DNA from: JAZKDW01 sp040387375
Lineage (GTDB): Bacteria > Pseudomonadota > Gammaproteobacteria > Burkholderiales > Burkholderiaceae_D
Assembly (NCBI GenBank): GCA_040387375.1
Contig: JAZKDW010000022.1
Location: 1 to 64,000 of the forward strand
Reading direction: 5' to 3'
DNA length: 64,000 nucleotides
Positions 49,483 to 59,139 of this stretch are shown in pieces. The notes beneath the pieces were generated by a model. That model was not told where the DNA came from, made no database searches, and was given only the letters and a program-made list of their open reading frames with translations. The position numbers and the translations under genes were made by a program. How positions within the stretch are numbered: position 1 is the stretch's first letter; every line of letters begins with the position of its first letter.

Positions 49483-50493
49483 ATGACTCCAGCTGCTCCC
49501 CTGCCCCAATTCGTGCAGATCGAACCCGTCGGCCAATGTAACCTTCGCTGCAAGATGTGCCCGATACAATTTCGCAGCGACGGCCAAGCCGGCACGCCTT
49601 CCGCCTTCATGCCCTACGACACCTTTTGCAAACTGATAGTCCAGTTCAGCAATCTCACCGAACTGCATTTGCAAGGGCTGGGTGAGCCGCTGCTGCATCC
49701 GCGCTTCTTCGACATGGTCAACTTCGCCGCGCAGCGCGGCATTCGTGTTTCCACCAACACCAACATGACGGTGATGAACGCCGAACGCGCGGCGGAATGT
49801 GTGGCGAGCGGTTTGCATGTAATGCATGTTTCGCTTGATGGGGCCAATGCCGGGGTGTACGAGGCAATCCGCGTGCGGGCGCGATTCGACAAGGTGCTGC
49901 GCAACCTGCGGCGCCTGATGCATGCAAGGCATGCCGCCCGCAGCGAATTGCCGCAGGTGCGGCTGGTGGCGGTCGTGATGCGCCAGAATCTGGACGAGCT
50001 GCCGGCGCTGGTGCGGCTGGCCAGCGCGGAAGGCGCGCAGAGCCTGTCGGTGCAGCAGCTGTGCCACGACTTCGGTGAATCAAGCTTGCCGGAACGTTAT
50101 AAGCCGATGCGGACCTTCATTGATGAACAGGCATTGCTGGGGGAAAGCCGGTCCCGCATCGACGCTGTTTTTGAGCAGGCGCGCGCCGAAGCGCGGCGCC
50201 TCGATATAACATTGCGTCTGCCGAATATCGAGCCGCGTCTGCACGCGCCGGATGTGCCCGGGCGCGAACGCTGCGACTGGCCGTGGCGCGGTTCTTATAT
50301 CAGCCATGACGGCAAGGCAATGCCGTGCTGCATGGTGGCGACACCGGATCGCATCAATTTTGGCGATATGGCGCGCGATGGTGTGGGGGCGGTCTGGAAC
50401 AATGCGGATTACACATCATTCCGCGAGCGCCTGTCGTCACCGGCGCCGCCGGAAGTCTGCCGCAGTTGCGCAGTGTATTCGGGGACATTCTGA
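49483..50493 (+). CDS. Radical SAM protein with SPASM-like C-terminal cluster domain
   Basis: About 336 residues. The radical SAM cluster motif is CNLRCKMC (CxxxCxxC) close to the N terminus, followed by the GGE-like glycine strand (LQGLGEPLLHP) and later SAM-binding strands (VSLDGANAGVYEAIR). A C-terminal SPASM-type region holds further cysteines (RERCDWPW, PCCMVA, VCRSCAVYSG), enough for one or two auxiliary clusters. This architecture is typical of peptide- and protein-modifying or cofactor-maturing enzymes. No precursor-peptide gene is visible on either side, so the substrate is unknown. ATG 49483 is chosen; the longer frame from 49423 is possible because RBS signals are weak. Confidence 0.82.
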   Translation: MTPAAPLPQFVQIEPVGQCNLRCKMCPIQFRSDGQAGTPSAFMPYDTFCKLIVQFSNLTELHLQGLGEPLLHPRFFDMVNFAAQRGIRVSTNTNMTVMNAERAAECVASGLHVMHVSLDGANAGVYEAIRVRARFDKVLRNLRRLMHARHAARSELPQVRLVAVVMRQNLDELPALVRLASAEGAQSLSVQQLCHDFGESSLPERYKPMRTFIDEQALLGESRSRIDAVFEQARAEARRLDITLRLPNIEPRLHAPDVPGRERCDWPWRGSYISHDGKAMPCCMVATPDRINFGDMARDGVGAVWNNADYTSFRERLSSPAPPEVCRSCAVYSGTF

Positions 50494-50593
50494 GCGTGAA
50501 CGCCACGTGCTTTCGAACCAAATCTTCTTGCTCTTGTCGATCTGAACAGGATGCACGATCATCTTGCCTCGATTGGATTAACGCTTGCGCCGT

Positions 50594-53440
50594 ATGGAAA
50601 CACATCCCGCACCGGATGCCATTCAACCTGCGGAAATACTTGCCGAACGCGATTTTCTGGAGCAACAGCTACATGCTGTGCAACGCGTCGCACAAGTCGG
50701 CGTCTGGAGTATCCGGCCGCCATCCACGCTAATCAGCTGGTCCGATGAAGCATGCCGCATTCTAGGCTTCGTGCACAAAAACGATGGGCACGCCGATGAG
50801 ATAGCCTGTCTCGCAACCATTCATCCGGATGATCGGCAGACATTCGACGCGGCAATTGAGCAAGCGCGGCTAGAAAGCGTTTCTCCGCAAGTGGAATTTC
50901 GCATTGTCCGACCCGATGGACAAGTGCGCCATATTCACATGCAGGGACAGCTGCTGCGCGACAATTCCGGCAATGCACTTCTATACGGCACCGTCAAGGA
51001 TGTCACTGAAGGCGAGCAAAGCAAGGCGGCCGTGCGCGAAATATCTGACCGGCTTGTCGATGCGCTGGAAAGCATGACGGACGCGTTCTACACGCTCGAC
51101 AAGGATTGGCGCTTCACCTACACCAACAAGGAAGCCGAACGTCTTTTGCAGCGGCCTCGCGCGGAACTTCTCGGGAAAGTCATCTGGAACGAATTCAGGG
51201 ACCTGACCGGCTCTACCTTAGAACATGAATTCCGGCGTGCGCTCGAGCAGAATCGCGCCACGTCTTTTGAGACCGTCTACGCGCCTCTCAATGCCTGGAA
51301 GGAGCTGCGGGTATTTCCATCCGACGAAGGTCTGGCAGTGTATTTCACGGACATTACGGAACGCAGGCTGCTGCAGAAAATGCAGCGCCAGAGCGAGGAA
51401 CGGTTCAAGGTCGTGGCGAAGGCGACCAGCGACATCATCTGGGACTGGGAGCCGGACCGTGACCAGCTCTGGTGGAGCGAAAGCATGCACAGCGCATTCG
51501 GGTATTCTCCGAACGAACTTGAGGATGGACTCCCATCGTGGATCGGCCGCGTCCATCCTGATGACATGGACCGGGTGCGGGACAGTTTTTGGAAGGCGAT
51601 AAAGGGCGACAATGACAAATGGAGCGATGAATACCGTTTCATGCGCAAAGACGGTTCGTATGCAGTCATGCTGGATCATGCCTTCTTCTTCCGCGATCCC
51701 GCAGGCAAGGCCATTCGTGTAATCGGATCGTTTGTTGACATCACTGAACGCAGGCAGGCGGAACGCGACCGCCAGCAAGCCGAGGCGCGCAACCGCATGC
51801 AGGCATCGCTGCTCGACAAGGCGCAGGATGCGATCTCGGTTACCGGAATGGACTCCCGTATCAACTTCTGGAATAAAGGCGCGGAGCGGCTTTTCGGCTG
51901 GACGGCGGACGAAGCCATCGGCAAGTCCAAGGCCTGCCTCCTGATTATCACGCACGACGAATTCTCCCAAGCCTATCGGGAAGTACTGGCGCACGGCGAG
52001 TGGACCGGCGACATTCGCAAGCGGCGCAAGGATGGCAGCATCCTCATTGTGGAATCCCGCCTGACACTGGTGCGGGACGACGACGGAATGCCGCAAGCGG
52101 TGCTTGAAATAGAGACCGACATCAGTCAGCGCAAGGAAGCCGAGCGGAGGATCGAGGAGCTTGCCTTCTTCGATCCGCTGACCAGGCTGCCCAACCGGCG
52201 GCTGGTGCTGGATCGGCTGCAGCATGCGCTGGCAACGTCAGGCCGCACGCGGCGTGCGGGCGCGCTGTTGTTCATCGACCTCGATAACTTCAAAAGCCTG
52301 AACGACACGGTGGGGCATGACAAGGGCGACATGCTGCTGCAACAGGTTGCGCGAAGGCTGGAAGCATGCGTGCCGCGCAAAAGTGATACGGTAGCGCGCT
52401 TGGGAGGTGACGAATTTGTGGTGATGCTGGAAGACCTGAGCGGCAAGCCGGAGGACGCCGCCGCGCAGGCCGAGATCATCGCGGAAATGATACTTGCCGC
52501 ATTCAAGCGCCCGTACCAGCTGGATGGGCACGAACACCATACTACGGCCAGCATCGGCGTGACCCTGTTCGATAATCGCATCGGCAATATTGACGAAATG
52601 CTGAAGCAGGCGGACCTTGCGATGTACCAGGCCAAGGCGTCAGGCCGTAACGCGATCCGCTTTTTCGATCCGGGCATGCAAACCCTGGTCAGCGCGCGCG
52701 TCCAGCTCGAAGCCGATCTGCGCCTGGCATTGCTCAGGCATGAATTTCTCCTCCACTACCAGCGTCAGACAGACAGCAGCGGCAATACGGTCGGCGCCGA
52801 GGCACTGTTGCGCTGGCGTCATCCGGAGCGTGGCCTGATTTCACCGGCACTGTTCATTCCGCTGGCCGAGGAAACCGGATTGATCCTGCGCCTGGGCCAG
52901 TGGGTATTGGAAACCGCTTGCACACAACTGGCCAGGTGGGCAACGATGCCGGCAACCGCGCATCTCACCGTGGCGGTCAATGTCAGCCCACGTCAATTTC
53001 GCCAGCCTGAATTCGTGGAACAGGTGTTGACGGTACTCGCTGACACCGGCGCCAATCCAGCGTACCTGAAGCTGGAGTTGACGGAAGGCCTGCTGGTGGC
53101 GAATGTAGAAAATGTCGCCGCCAAGATGACTGCACTCAAGGCGAAAGGGGTCGGCTTTTCGCTGGACGACTTTGGCACCGGCTACTCTTCCCTCGCCTAT
53201 CTGAAAGGCCTGCCGCTGGATCAGTTGAAGATTGATCAGTCTTTCGTCAGGTACGTCCTTACCGACTCCAATGACGCGGCCATTGCGCGCACGATCGTAG
53301 CGTTGGGACAGACGCTCGGACTGGATGTGATTGCAGAAGGCGTGGAGACGCAGGGCCAGCGGGACTTCCTTGAAATGAATGGATGCCATGTCTATCAGGG
53401 CTTCCTGTTTAGCCAGCCAGTGCCCGCCGAACATTTTTGA
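50594..53440 (+). CDS. Multi-PAS GGDEF-EAL cyclic di-GMP turnover protein
   Basis: About 948 residues without clear membrane segments: four PAS/PAC units (about 20-130, 145-255, 265-385, 400-515; the third includes WDWEPDRDQLWWSESMHSAFGY), then a GGDEF domain with intact RLGGDEF, then an EAL domain with GAEALLRWRHPE, KLELTEG, LDDFGTGYSSLAYLKGLPLDQLKIDQSF and AEGVET. Both active sites look intact, so it may make and degrade cyclic di-GMP, with GGDEF possibly regulatory. Start ATG 50594, as the codon nine bases upstream is TTG without RBS support. Monocistronic. Confidence 0.92.
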   Translation: METHPAPDAIQPAEILAERDFLEQQLHAVQRVAQVGVWSIRPPSTLISWSDEACRILGFVHKNDGHADEIACLATIHPDDRQTFDAAIEQARLESVSPQVEFRIVRPDGQVRHIHMQGQLLRDNSGNALLYGTVKDVTEGEQSKAAVREISDRLVDALESMTDAFYTLDKDWRFTYTNKEAERLLQRPRAELLGKVIWNEFRDLTGSTLEHEFRRALEQNRATSFETVYAPLNAWKELRVFPSDEGLAVYFTDITERRLLQKMQRQSEERFKVVAKATSDIIWDWEPDRDQLWWSESMHSAFGYSPNELEDGLPSWIGRVHPDDMDRVRDSFWKAIKGDNDKWSDEYRFMRKDGSYAVMLDHAFFFRDPAGKAIRVIGSFVDITERRQAERDRQQAEARNRMQASLLDKAQDAISVTGMDSRINFWNKGAERLFGWTADEAIGKSKACLLIITHDEFSQAYREVLAHGEWTGDIRKRRKDGSILIVESRLTLVRDDDGMPQAVLEIETDISQRKEAERRIEELAFFDPLTRLPNRRLVLDRLQHALATSGRTRRAGALLFIDLDNFKSLNDTVGHDKGDMLLQQVARRLEACVPRKSDTVARLGGDEFVVMLEDLSGKPEDAAAQAEIIAEMILAAFKRPYQLDGHEHHTTASIGVTLFDNRIGNIDEMLKQADLAMYQAKASGRNAIRFFDPGMQTLVSARVQLEADLRLALLRHEFLLHYQRQTDSSGNTVGAEALLRWRHPERGLISPALFIPLAEETGLILRLGQWVLETACTQLARWATMPATAHLTVAVNVSPRQFRQPEFVEQVLTVLADTGANPAYLKLELTEGLLVANVENVAAKMTALKAKGVGFSLDDFGTGYSSLAYLKGLPLDQLKIDQSFVRYVLTDSNDAAIARTIVALGQTLGLDVIAEGVETQGQRDFLEMNGCHVYQGFLFSQPVPAEHF

Positions 53441-53563
53441 CATTACCTATGCCGCGGGACATTGCGCTTTCATGTTTTCCGCGGCGACCTGCATTGCGAA
53501 ACAACTTTGAACTAGCTGGCGGACGGCCATTCCAACAGGCTGGACATTGAAAGGACACCAGCC

Positions 53564-54628
53564 ATGCACTATTCCACACAGAACACTGCTGACTCAATCA
53601 GGCAAGGACTCCGGAAACGCGCTTCGTTCATGCAAGGACGCGGCACCATGCTTGCCGGAACCGGCGCGGCGTTGGCGGCGATGGCACTCTTCGTGCAATA
53701 TCGGACCAGGAAGGCAGAACGGGACAATCCGCCAATTGGCAATTTCATCGAAGTTGATGGTGTCCGGCTGCACTATGTAGAACGCGGACAAGGTCAGCCC
53801 GTGGTTCTTCTGCACGGAAACGGCACCATGGTGCAGGACTTTGACATCAGCGGCGTGCTTGACCTGGCCGCCGATAAATACCGCGTGATCGCCTTCGACC
53901 GGCCGGGTTACGGCTACAGCGAACGGCCGCGCGGCAGAAGCTGGGATCCGGCGTCTCAAGCTGAATTGCTGAACAAGGCGCTGAACCTCCTCAACGTCGA
54001 GCGCCCGGTCGTCGTCGCCCATTCATGGGGCACCATGGTGGCGGTCGAGCTCGGACTGGCGCATCCGGAACAGGTGGCGAGCCTGGTCCTGCTGTCCGGC
54101 TACTATTACCCGACGCCGCGCCTTGATGTGCCCTTGCTGTCCATGCCTGCAATCCCGCTCGTGGGCGACCTGATGTGTTATACGGTGTCGCCGCTGATCG
54201 GACGGATGATCTGGCCAGCCATGTTGCGGAAGCTCTTCAGCCCCGCCAGAATATCCGAGCGCTTCAAGACCAGATTTCCCGTCTGGATGACGCTGCGCCC
54301 AGGCCAGCTGCGGGCCAGTTCGGCGGAAACCGCGCTCATGATTCCCTCCGCATACAAGCTCAGCGGACACTATCGGGAACTGAGCATGCCGGTGATCCTC
54401 ATGGCAGGCGCGGGAGACCGGCATGTGCTGGCGAAGCTGCACTCGGAACGTCTGCACCAGGAACTGCCGCAGACCGATCTTCATGTCGTGCCGGCGGTCG
54501 GCCACATGATTCAGCATACCGTGCCGCAGCAGGTGTTGTCCGCAATCGATACCGCGGCGCGCGCGGTATCGCCGGCATCCGTGGCGCGGCGGACTGCGCC
54601 GGTGGAAGCGGTTCAACAGGCGCATTGA
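53564..54628 (+). CDS. Membrane-anchored alpha/beta hydrolase
   Basis: A 354-residue alpha/beta hydrolase with an N-terminal hydrophobic segment (about 29-47, TMLAGTGAALAAMALFVQY) acting as membrane anchor. Conserved parts: VVLLHGNGTMVQDF (oxyanion loop), FDRPGYGYSERP, nucleophile AHSWGTM, acid in MAGAGDRHV, catalytic His in VPAVGHMIQH. Closest to haloalkane-dehalogenase/epoxide-hydrolase-like hydrolases of unknown substrate. GAAAGGACACCAGCC precedes the ATG. Confidence 0.85.
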   Translation: MHYSTQNTADSIRQGLRKRASFMQGRGTMLAGTGAALAAMALFVQYRTRKAERDNPPIGNFIEVDGVRLHYVERGQGQPVVLLHGNGTMVQDFDISGVLDLAADKYRVIAFDRPGYGYSERPRGRSWDPASQAELLNKALNLLNVERPVVVAHSWGTMVAVELGLAHPEQVASLVLLSGYYYPTPRLDVPLLSMPAIPLVGDLMCYTVSPLIGRMIWPAMLRKLFSPARISERFKTRFPVWMTLRPGQLRASSAETALMIPSAYKLSGHYRELSMPVILMAGAGDRHVLAKLHSERLHQELPQTDLHVVPAVGHMIQHTVPQQVLSAIDTAARAVSPASVARRTAPVEAVQQAH

Positions 54629-54724
54629 ATACATCACAAGCGGCCAGCGGCGCAATCATTCAGGACAAAATAGAGGCGGCATCCGGCGTGTCCGGGCAAG
54701 TGGTTCATGCAGGCATAAACGGCC

Positions 54725-57700
54725 TCAGCGCCGGATGTCCGCGCCTTGGATCAGTCCGGTCTCCATGTTGACTACGCGCGAATGTCCTGGATTGCCTTCG
54801 GGAGTGGGCACGCCTGGCGCAAGGAGGAATGTCACCGAATGCGCGCCATGCAGGCCGACAGGAAAACGCATCGGCGCCAGGATGACATAGGCTTGCAGGC
54901 CAAAAGGACCTGATGATCTGCGCTCGACGGCGGCGCCCGCCACATTGATCTCCCGGTTTTTAGCGCGTGTCACTGCATCGAGGTCTGCCTGCGTAGCGAT
55001 GCGGAGCTTGCCCTCCTTCATCAGCTGATCCAATCCATCCTTCCCTGCGAGCGGCGCATTCCTGTCACGGTAACTGTCGACTGTCACACCACCGGACTGC
55101 GAGAATGCCTGCGGTGGCGCAGGCTGTCCGAAGTCGATTCGACCGTCATTGGCGATGAAGTAGATTTGCGCCGATCGTCCGAATATTTTTTTCATCAACA
55201 TGTCTGCCTTGCCCGCATTTTCTTGTGACAGATAAAAATATCCGCATGGCGAGGAGCTGACGTACGTTGACAGCAGGATCGGCGTGGCGGGAGAAACACC
55301 TGCGACCACCTGCTGGTAATAGCCCGACAAAAATAGTCCTGCGATGTTCGTGCCGGATGCGAGATGAATATTCCAGACTGACGGTTCGTAAGCACCGAGC
55401 GCGAGCACTACATTCTTGCCAGGCTCATTGACATACACATCAAAACGCGTTGCCGCTTTCCCGGACTGGTCGATCGGGAAGTTCAAGTTTTTTCCCCGGT
55501 ATGCACCGCCGGCAAGCAAGACATATTGATCGGGCAGCTTGCTGGTGAAAGCGCTGCAGGCATCAAGCACATTGATCGTTTGCGCCGGCAGTGTCACGGC
55601 TGCTTGTGGCGGCGGCAAGGCCGCCGCGGGAACATTATTGGGAACCGCCATTTCGGCGCTCGGCGGCAAAACCGCCGATATCCGCTCCTGATTGGCCCGC
55701 GGTTGTCGTGCTTGTCGTGCTTGTCGTGCTTGTTGCGCTTGTTGCGCTTGTTGCGCCACCGTCCGTTCGAGCAGTTTGCGGTTTTCCAATCGCTGCATGT
55801 GCTCCCGCCAAAAATAGGAAATCGTCATCACGGCCAACACGCCCGCAAGCAGAAAAATCGCTGCCCAGGGAGTCGTGTCCGGTTCCTGGTGACGCAAGGC
55901 GGCAGCAGATCGATGGTTTTCTGCCGATCGCCCGGGTGTGCCGATCGGCGGTGGCGGCGCGTCTGCCATGGTTTCCCGCTCGACTGCGACGCCGGCCGTT
56001 GCAGCCTCGAAAAATTCCGCCGGCGCGGCTTTCCATGCGGCGACAGGCGGCTCTCCGCCTGTTTTCTTTGGTTTTGCGCCGCTCCATGGTTTCGGTGCCG
56101 CCCGCGATTGCTTGGGCGGAAACGGCGCGACCCATGCGAGGCCGAGGAAAACGATACTCGACGCGATGAGCGCCAGGATATTACCCAGCTGGTCCAATGA
56201 GCCGAAATCAAACAGGACCAGCTTCGCCGCTGCAACGCCCAGCAGCCCTGCCCCGGCGCTCCACACTGCGCGCGAGGAGACTTTCACGCCCCACCATGCC
56301 AGACCGCCGCCGAGAACGATCCATACCATGGACACGACCGCGCGCAACTTCATGCGCCCCAGGTCGGCAATCGTCAATACACCGTCGGGACCGAAACCGC
56401 GCAGCAGCATCGCCTGCAAAACCAGGGTAGCCGCGATCGCCAGCACGATGCCCGAATCCACGCCGGACGAACGTTCATTCCGCTCATGCATCGTACCGAT
56501 CACGAGGTAAATCAGCGCCAGCACTTCAAACGCGATGGGCAACGCGCCACGCTCGATATGAAAGAAGGTGACGGCTGCCAGTCCGATCCCGATGACATAA
56601 AAATGCCCCATCCGATAGGCGCGCCAGCGGCTGCTTTCGGGCAGCCATGAAGCGCCCGCCAACATCGACAGCAGCGCAGCAGCGACGGCAGCAATCGCCA
56701 TGATGAAACCCGGTGCGGCGCCAATGTGGGGAGCCGCACCTTCAGCCCAGGACAGCAGTGCGAGCGGCAGTATGGCTAACACTGTGGCCGGGCTGAAATC
56801 ATTGCCCTGCCATGCGGCATCACTGCCGCTCCATGCCAATGCAAGCAGCGCCAGAACCGTGAGCACGAAGCACGAATAGATGACAGGGGCCGATGCATCC
56901 GGCATAGCCCACCATCCGCAACCCAGGATCGCCACCATCAGAAAAGCGGTGCCCACAGCAGGCAGGCTGGTTCGGCGATTGAATGCCGCGGCGGCAAAAG
57001 CCATTGCCAGCAGCAGCCCATAGACCAGTGACGCGAAATGATCGATATTGAGGCGCCATAGCTCGGAGAACACCGCCAGCATGGCCGACACGATGGCGCA
57101 CACACCCAGCACCTTGGCCAGGCCAATGCCGCGTTGCGCGGCGGCCCACGCGCCATATCCAAGCAGCGCGGCAGCGGCAATGCGCTCGATGAAAATCCGG
57201 TTCATGAATAATTCCGCGGACCGCGGCTCCAGGATCGAGCCTATGACATGCAAGAATGCAAACAACAAGCTGGCGCCGCAGGCCATCTCCTCCGCCCACC
57301 GGGGCAGACCCAGGCGAGGCGCCAATCGCATGGTGGCGATCGCCAGCGCCAGCGCGGCCAGCGTCCATGGCACAGCATCGACCCTGCACAACACTGTGCC
57401 GGCCGCCAGCAGTACGGCAACAACAAGATGCTGTAGAACGCCCTCATGCCGCACAATGCGCAATGCCGCACCGGCCAATGCCCACGTCAGCGCAAGACAT
57501 GCCAGACCGATCGCGCCTTCCGAACGCCAGTCGGGTGCGATCATGAAAGTCAGTATCGCCGCAACGACCGGCAGGAGAATGAAATAACCGAGGTCGAACC
57601 GCGCCAGCCAGGTAGAAGCACGCCTCTGCGGTTCGACCAGCGGCATCGCCAGATGGAGCGCCACCAGCGCAAGCAACAAGGGCTGCATGATCTCGTAATG

Positions 57701-58387
57701 CTCGGGCCGGTAAAAATTCGCAGACCATCCGAAGAATATTCCACCGGCCAGCGTGAACAGGAAACTGAGGTGAATCAGTGGCCGCCAGCCACGCATCAAC
57801 ACCATCACAAAACTCAAGGCGCTGGCGGCCAGATAATAGCCATAGACCGGCACTGGCCCCGGACTGCCAAGGGTGAACGCAGGCGCCACATAGGCGCCGG
57901 CCATCGCAAGAATGGCAACCGACATCGCCTTGCCGGACACTGCGAACACGCTTGCCGCCGCTGCCACCAGCACCAACAGCGCGAACGCGTTGACCTCGTT
58001 TATGTAATTGAAAAAGCCATAGGCGCTATAGGCAGTGAGGTATGCGACACCGAAGCCTGCGCCGGCCAATGCCAGATGAAGCGCGCGGCGCTGCGGATGC
58101 TGGCGGAGGAAAAAAGATGCGAACCCAAGAATTGCCGACACCATGAGGCCGGCGCCGAACTTCACCTCGGGAACGACGTTGATGTTGATGAACGTGTACC
58201 GGAGCAGCGCGCCGACCCCGAGGATCAGCAAACCTGCGCCCACCTTGGCTGGCCAGTTTCCGGACATCAGCCAGCGCACAAGACCGAACTGGCGTATTCC
58301 CGGCTGGATGGCGTCGGCGCCGGCTTCAAACCGGAGGAGCGCTGTAAATAAGGCCAGTACAGAAAAGATGAATAATAGGGATGTCAT
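54725..58387 (-). CDS. DUF2339 family polytopic membrane protein with a long C-terminal domain
   Basis: A 1220-residue inner-membrane protein. The DUF2339 part (about 45-760) has more than 20 hydrophobic helices, with the characteristic start WPAKVGAGLLILGVGALLRYTF and GAGFGVAYLTAYSAYGFFNYI. It is followed by a Pro-rich cytoplasmic or periplasmic stretch, one further membrane span (WAAIFLLAGVLAVMTISYFW, near 845), a Gln/Ala/Arg repeat linker (QQAQQARQARQARQ), and a soluble C-terminal domain (about 945-1220) probably periplasmic. DUF2339 has no known function. Usual members stop after the membrane part; the extra soluble domain is unusual. Confidence 0.82.
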   Translation of the reverse strand: MTSLLFIFSVLALFTALLRFEAGADAIQPGIRQFGLVRWLMSGNWPAKVGAGLLILGVGALLRYTFININVVPEVKFGAGLMVSAILGFASFFLRQHPQRRALHLALAGAGFGVAYLTAYSAYGFFNYINEVNAFALLVLVAAAASVFAVSGKAMSVAILAMAGAYVAPAFTLGSPGPVPVYGYYLAASALSFVMVLMRGWRPLIHLSFLFTLAGGIFFGWSANFYRPEHYEIMQPLLLALVALHLAMPLVEPQRRASTWLARFDLGYFILLPVVAAILTFMIAPDWRSEGAIGLACLALTWALAGAALRIVRHEGVLQHLVVAVLLAAGTVLCRVDAVPWTLAALALAIATMRLAPRLGLPRWAEEMACGASLLFAFLHVIGSILEPRSAELFMNRIFIERIAAAALLGYGAWAAAQRGIGLAKVLGVCAIVSAMLAVFSELWRLNIDHFASLVYGLLLAMAFAAAAFNRRTSLPAVGTAFLMVAILGCGWWAMPDASAPVIYSCFVLTVLALLALAWSGSDAAWQGNDFSPATVLAILPLALLSWAEGAAPHIGAAPGFIMAIAAVAAALLSMLAGASWLPESSRWRAYRMGHFYVIGIGLAAVTFFHIERGALPIAFEVLALIYLVIGTMHERNERSSGVDSGIVLAIAATLVLQAMLLRGFGPDGVLTIADLGRMKLRAVVSMVWIVLGGGLAWWGVKVSSRAVWSAGAGLLGVAAAKLVLFDFGSLDQLGNILALIASSIVFLGLAWVAPFPPKQSRAAPKPWSGAKPKKTGGEPPVAAWKAAPAEFFEAATAGVAVERETMADAPPPPIGTPGRSAENHRSAAALRHQEPDTTPWAAIFLLAGVLAVMTISYFWREHMQRLENRKLLERTVAQQAQQAQQARQARQARQPRANQERISAVLPPSAEMAVPNNVPAAALPPPQAAVTLPAQTINVLDACSAFTSKLPDQYVLLAGGAYRGKNLNFPIDQSGKAATRFDVYVNEPGKNVVLALGAYEPSVWNIHLASGTNIAGLFLSGYYQQVVAGVSPATPILLSTYVSSSPCGYFYLSQENAGKADMLMKKIFGRSAQIYFIANDGRIDFGQPAPPQAFSQSGGVTVDSYRDRNAPLAGKDGLDQLMKEGKLRIATQADLDAVTRAKNREINVAGAAVERRSSGPFGLQAYVILAPMRFPVGLHGAHSVTFLLAPGVPTPEGNPGHSRVVNMETGLIQGADIRR
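55702..55756. repeat. In-frame 9-base tandem repeat inside the DUF2339 gene
   Basis: Units CTTGTCGTG (three times) and CTTGTTGCG (three times) run head to tail, encoding alternating Gln-Ala-Arg and Gln-Ala-Gln on the minus strand. Such in-frame arrays can change copy number without breaking the reading frame, altering linker length. Confidence 0.75.
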
Positions 58388-58718
58388 GGCTGATTGTTTC
58401 CCGATGCAAGTTGGCCCAGGCTACACATTCGCTTTTCAATGTTGTCATGCGCTTTAGAGCCGATGGCCGTTTCCGGCCTCACCCGATTCCCTGCCGGACA
58501 GCAGGGGCGATGCAATTGAACATGAAAATCAGAGTAGCCGAAAGCAACTTGCTCTGACCAGCCTGGCAAATGCCTGCGGTCAGATCCACGACAAAAGTGT
58601 TGCAAATTTGATTAATAGGGATCCCGTGATGGCGGACGTGATGTCAACACGGGAGAGACCGGCAGGCTGCCTGGCCCGCAATAAAGTGTGAGTGTCTAGG
58701 GTTCTGCCGGACGGGAGT
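58388..58718. other. Intergenic region before the DUF2339 gene
   Basis: About 330 bases between the GYD stop and the DUF2339 start, both leftward. No gene or repeat was recognised; it probably holds the DUF2339 promoter. Confidence 0.4.
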
Positions 58719-59123
58719 TCATTCTCCGCTGACTTCACCCCACGCATCCTGCGAAAGATGGCCGCCCTCGCCATCCCATTTGGACACATCGCTTGCGTCG
58801 ACTTCATATCCGGGCGCGCGATAAATGGCAGTCATCCTGACGGCCTGATCCACTTCCTGAGGTGTCATCAACACTGTCGTCTTGCACCTCGCCGCGCCGG
58901 ACGCATTAACCTTCAGGGCGAGCGCAACGGCAGCGGCGTTGCCCGGAAGCTCGCCAATGACAAAAACGTCGGTGTCGCCGAAAGCATAATAAAACGCTTC
59001 GACGACACCGCCCACCGACTGGAATAATTCATCAACAGCAGCCCGGCGCCCGGTACCGCCTTCTTTGAGCAAACCGCTTACGCCCTCGCCGACGTAGTTC
59101 GCTTCAAGCAGAAATTTTGGCAT
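58719..59123 (-). CDS. GYD domain protein
   Basis: A 134-residue protein matching the GYD family: LLKEGGTGRRAAVDELFQSVGGVVEAFYYAFGDTDVFVIGELPGNAAAVALALKVNASGAARCKTTVLMTPQEVDQA. The family is a small ferredoxin-like alpha/beta fold of unknown function. Sixteen bases after the LysM lipoprotein gene, so co-transcribed with it. The C-terminal tail (WDGEGGHLSQDAWGEVSGE) is acidic and not part of the family core. Confidence 0.82.
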   Translation of the reverse strand: MPKFLLEANYVGEGVSGLLKEGGTGRRAAVDELFQSVGGVVEAFYYAFGDTDVFVIGELPGNAAAVALALKVNASGAARCKTTVLMTPQEVDQAVRMTAIYRAPGYEVDASDVSKWDGEGGHLSQDAWGEVSGE

Positions 59124-59139
59124 GCGGCGGTCCGTTGCC

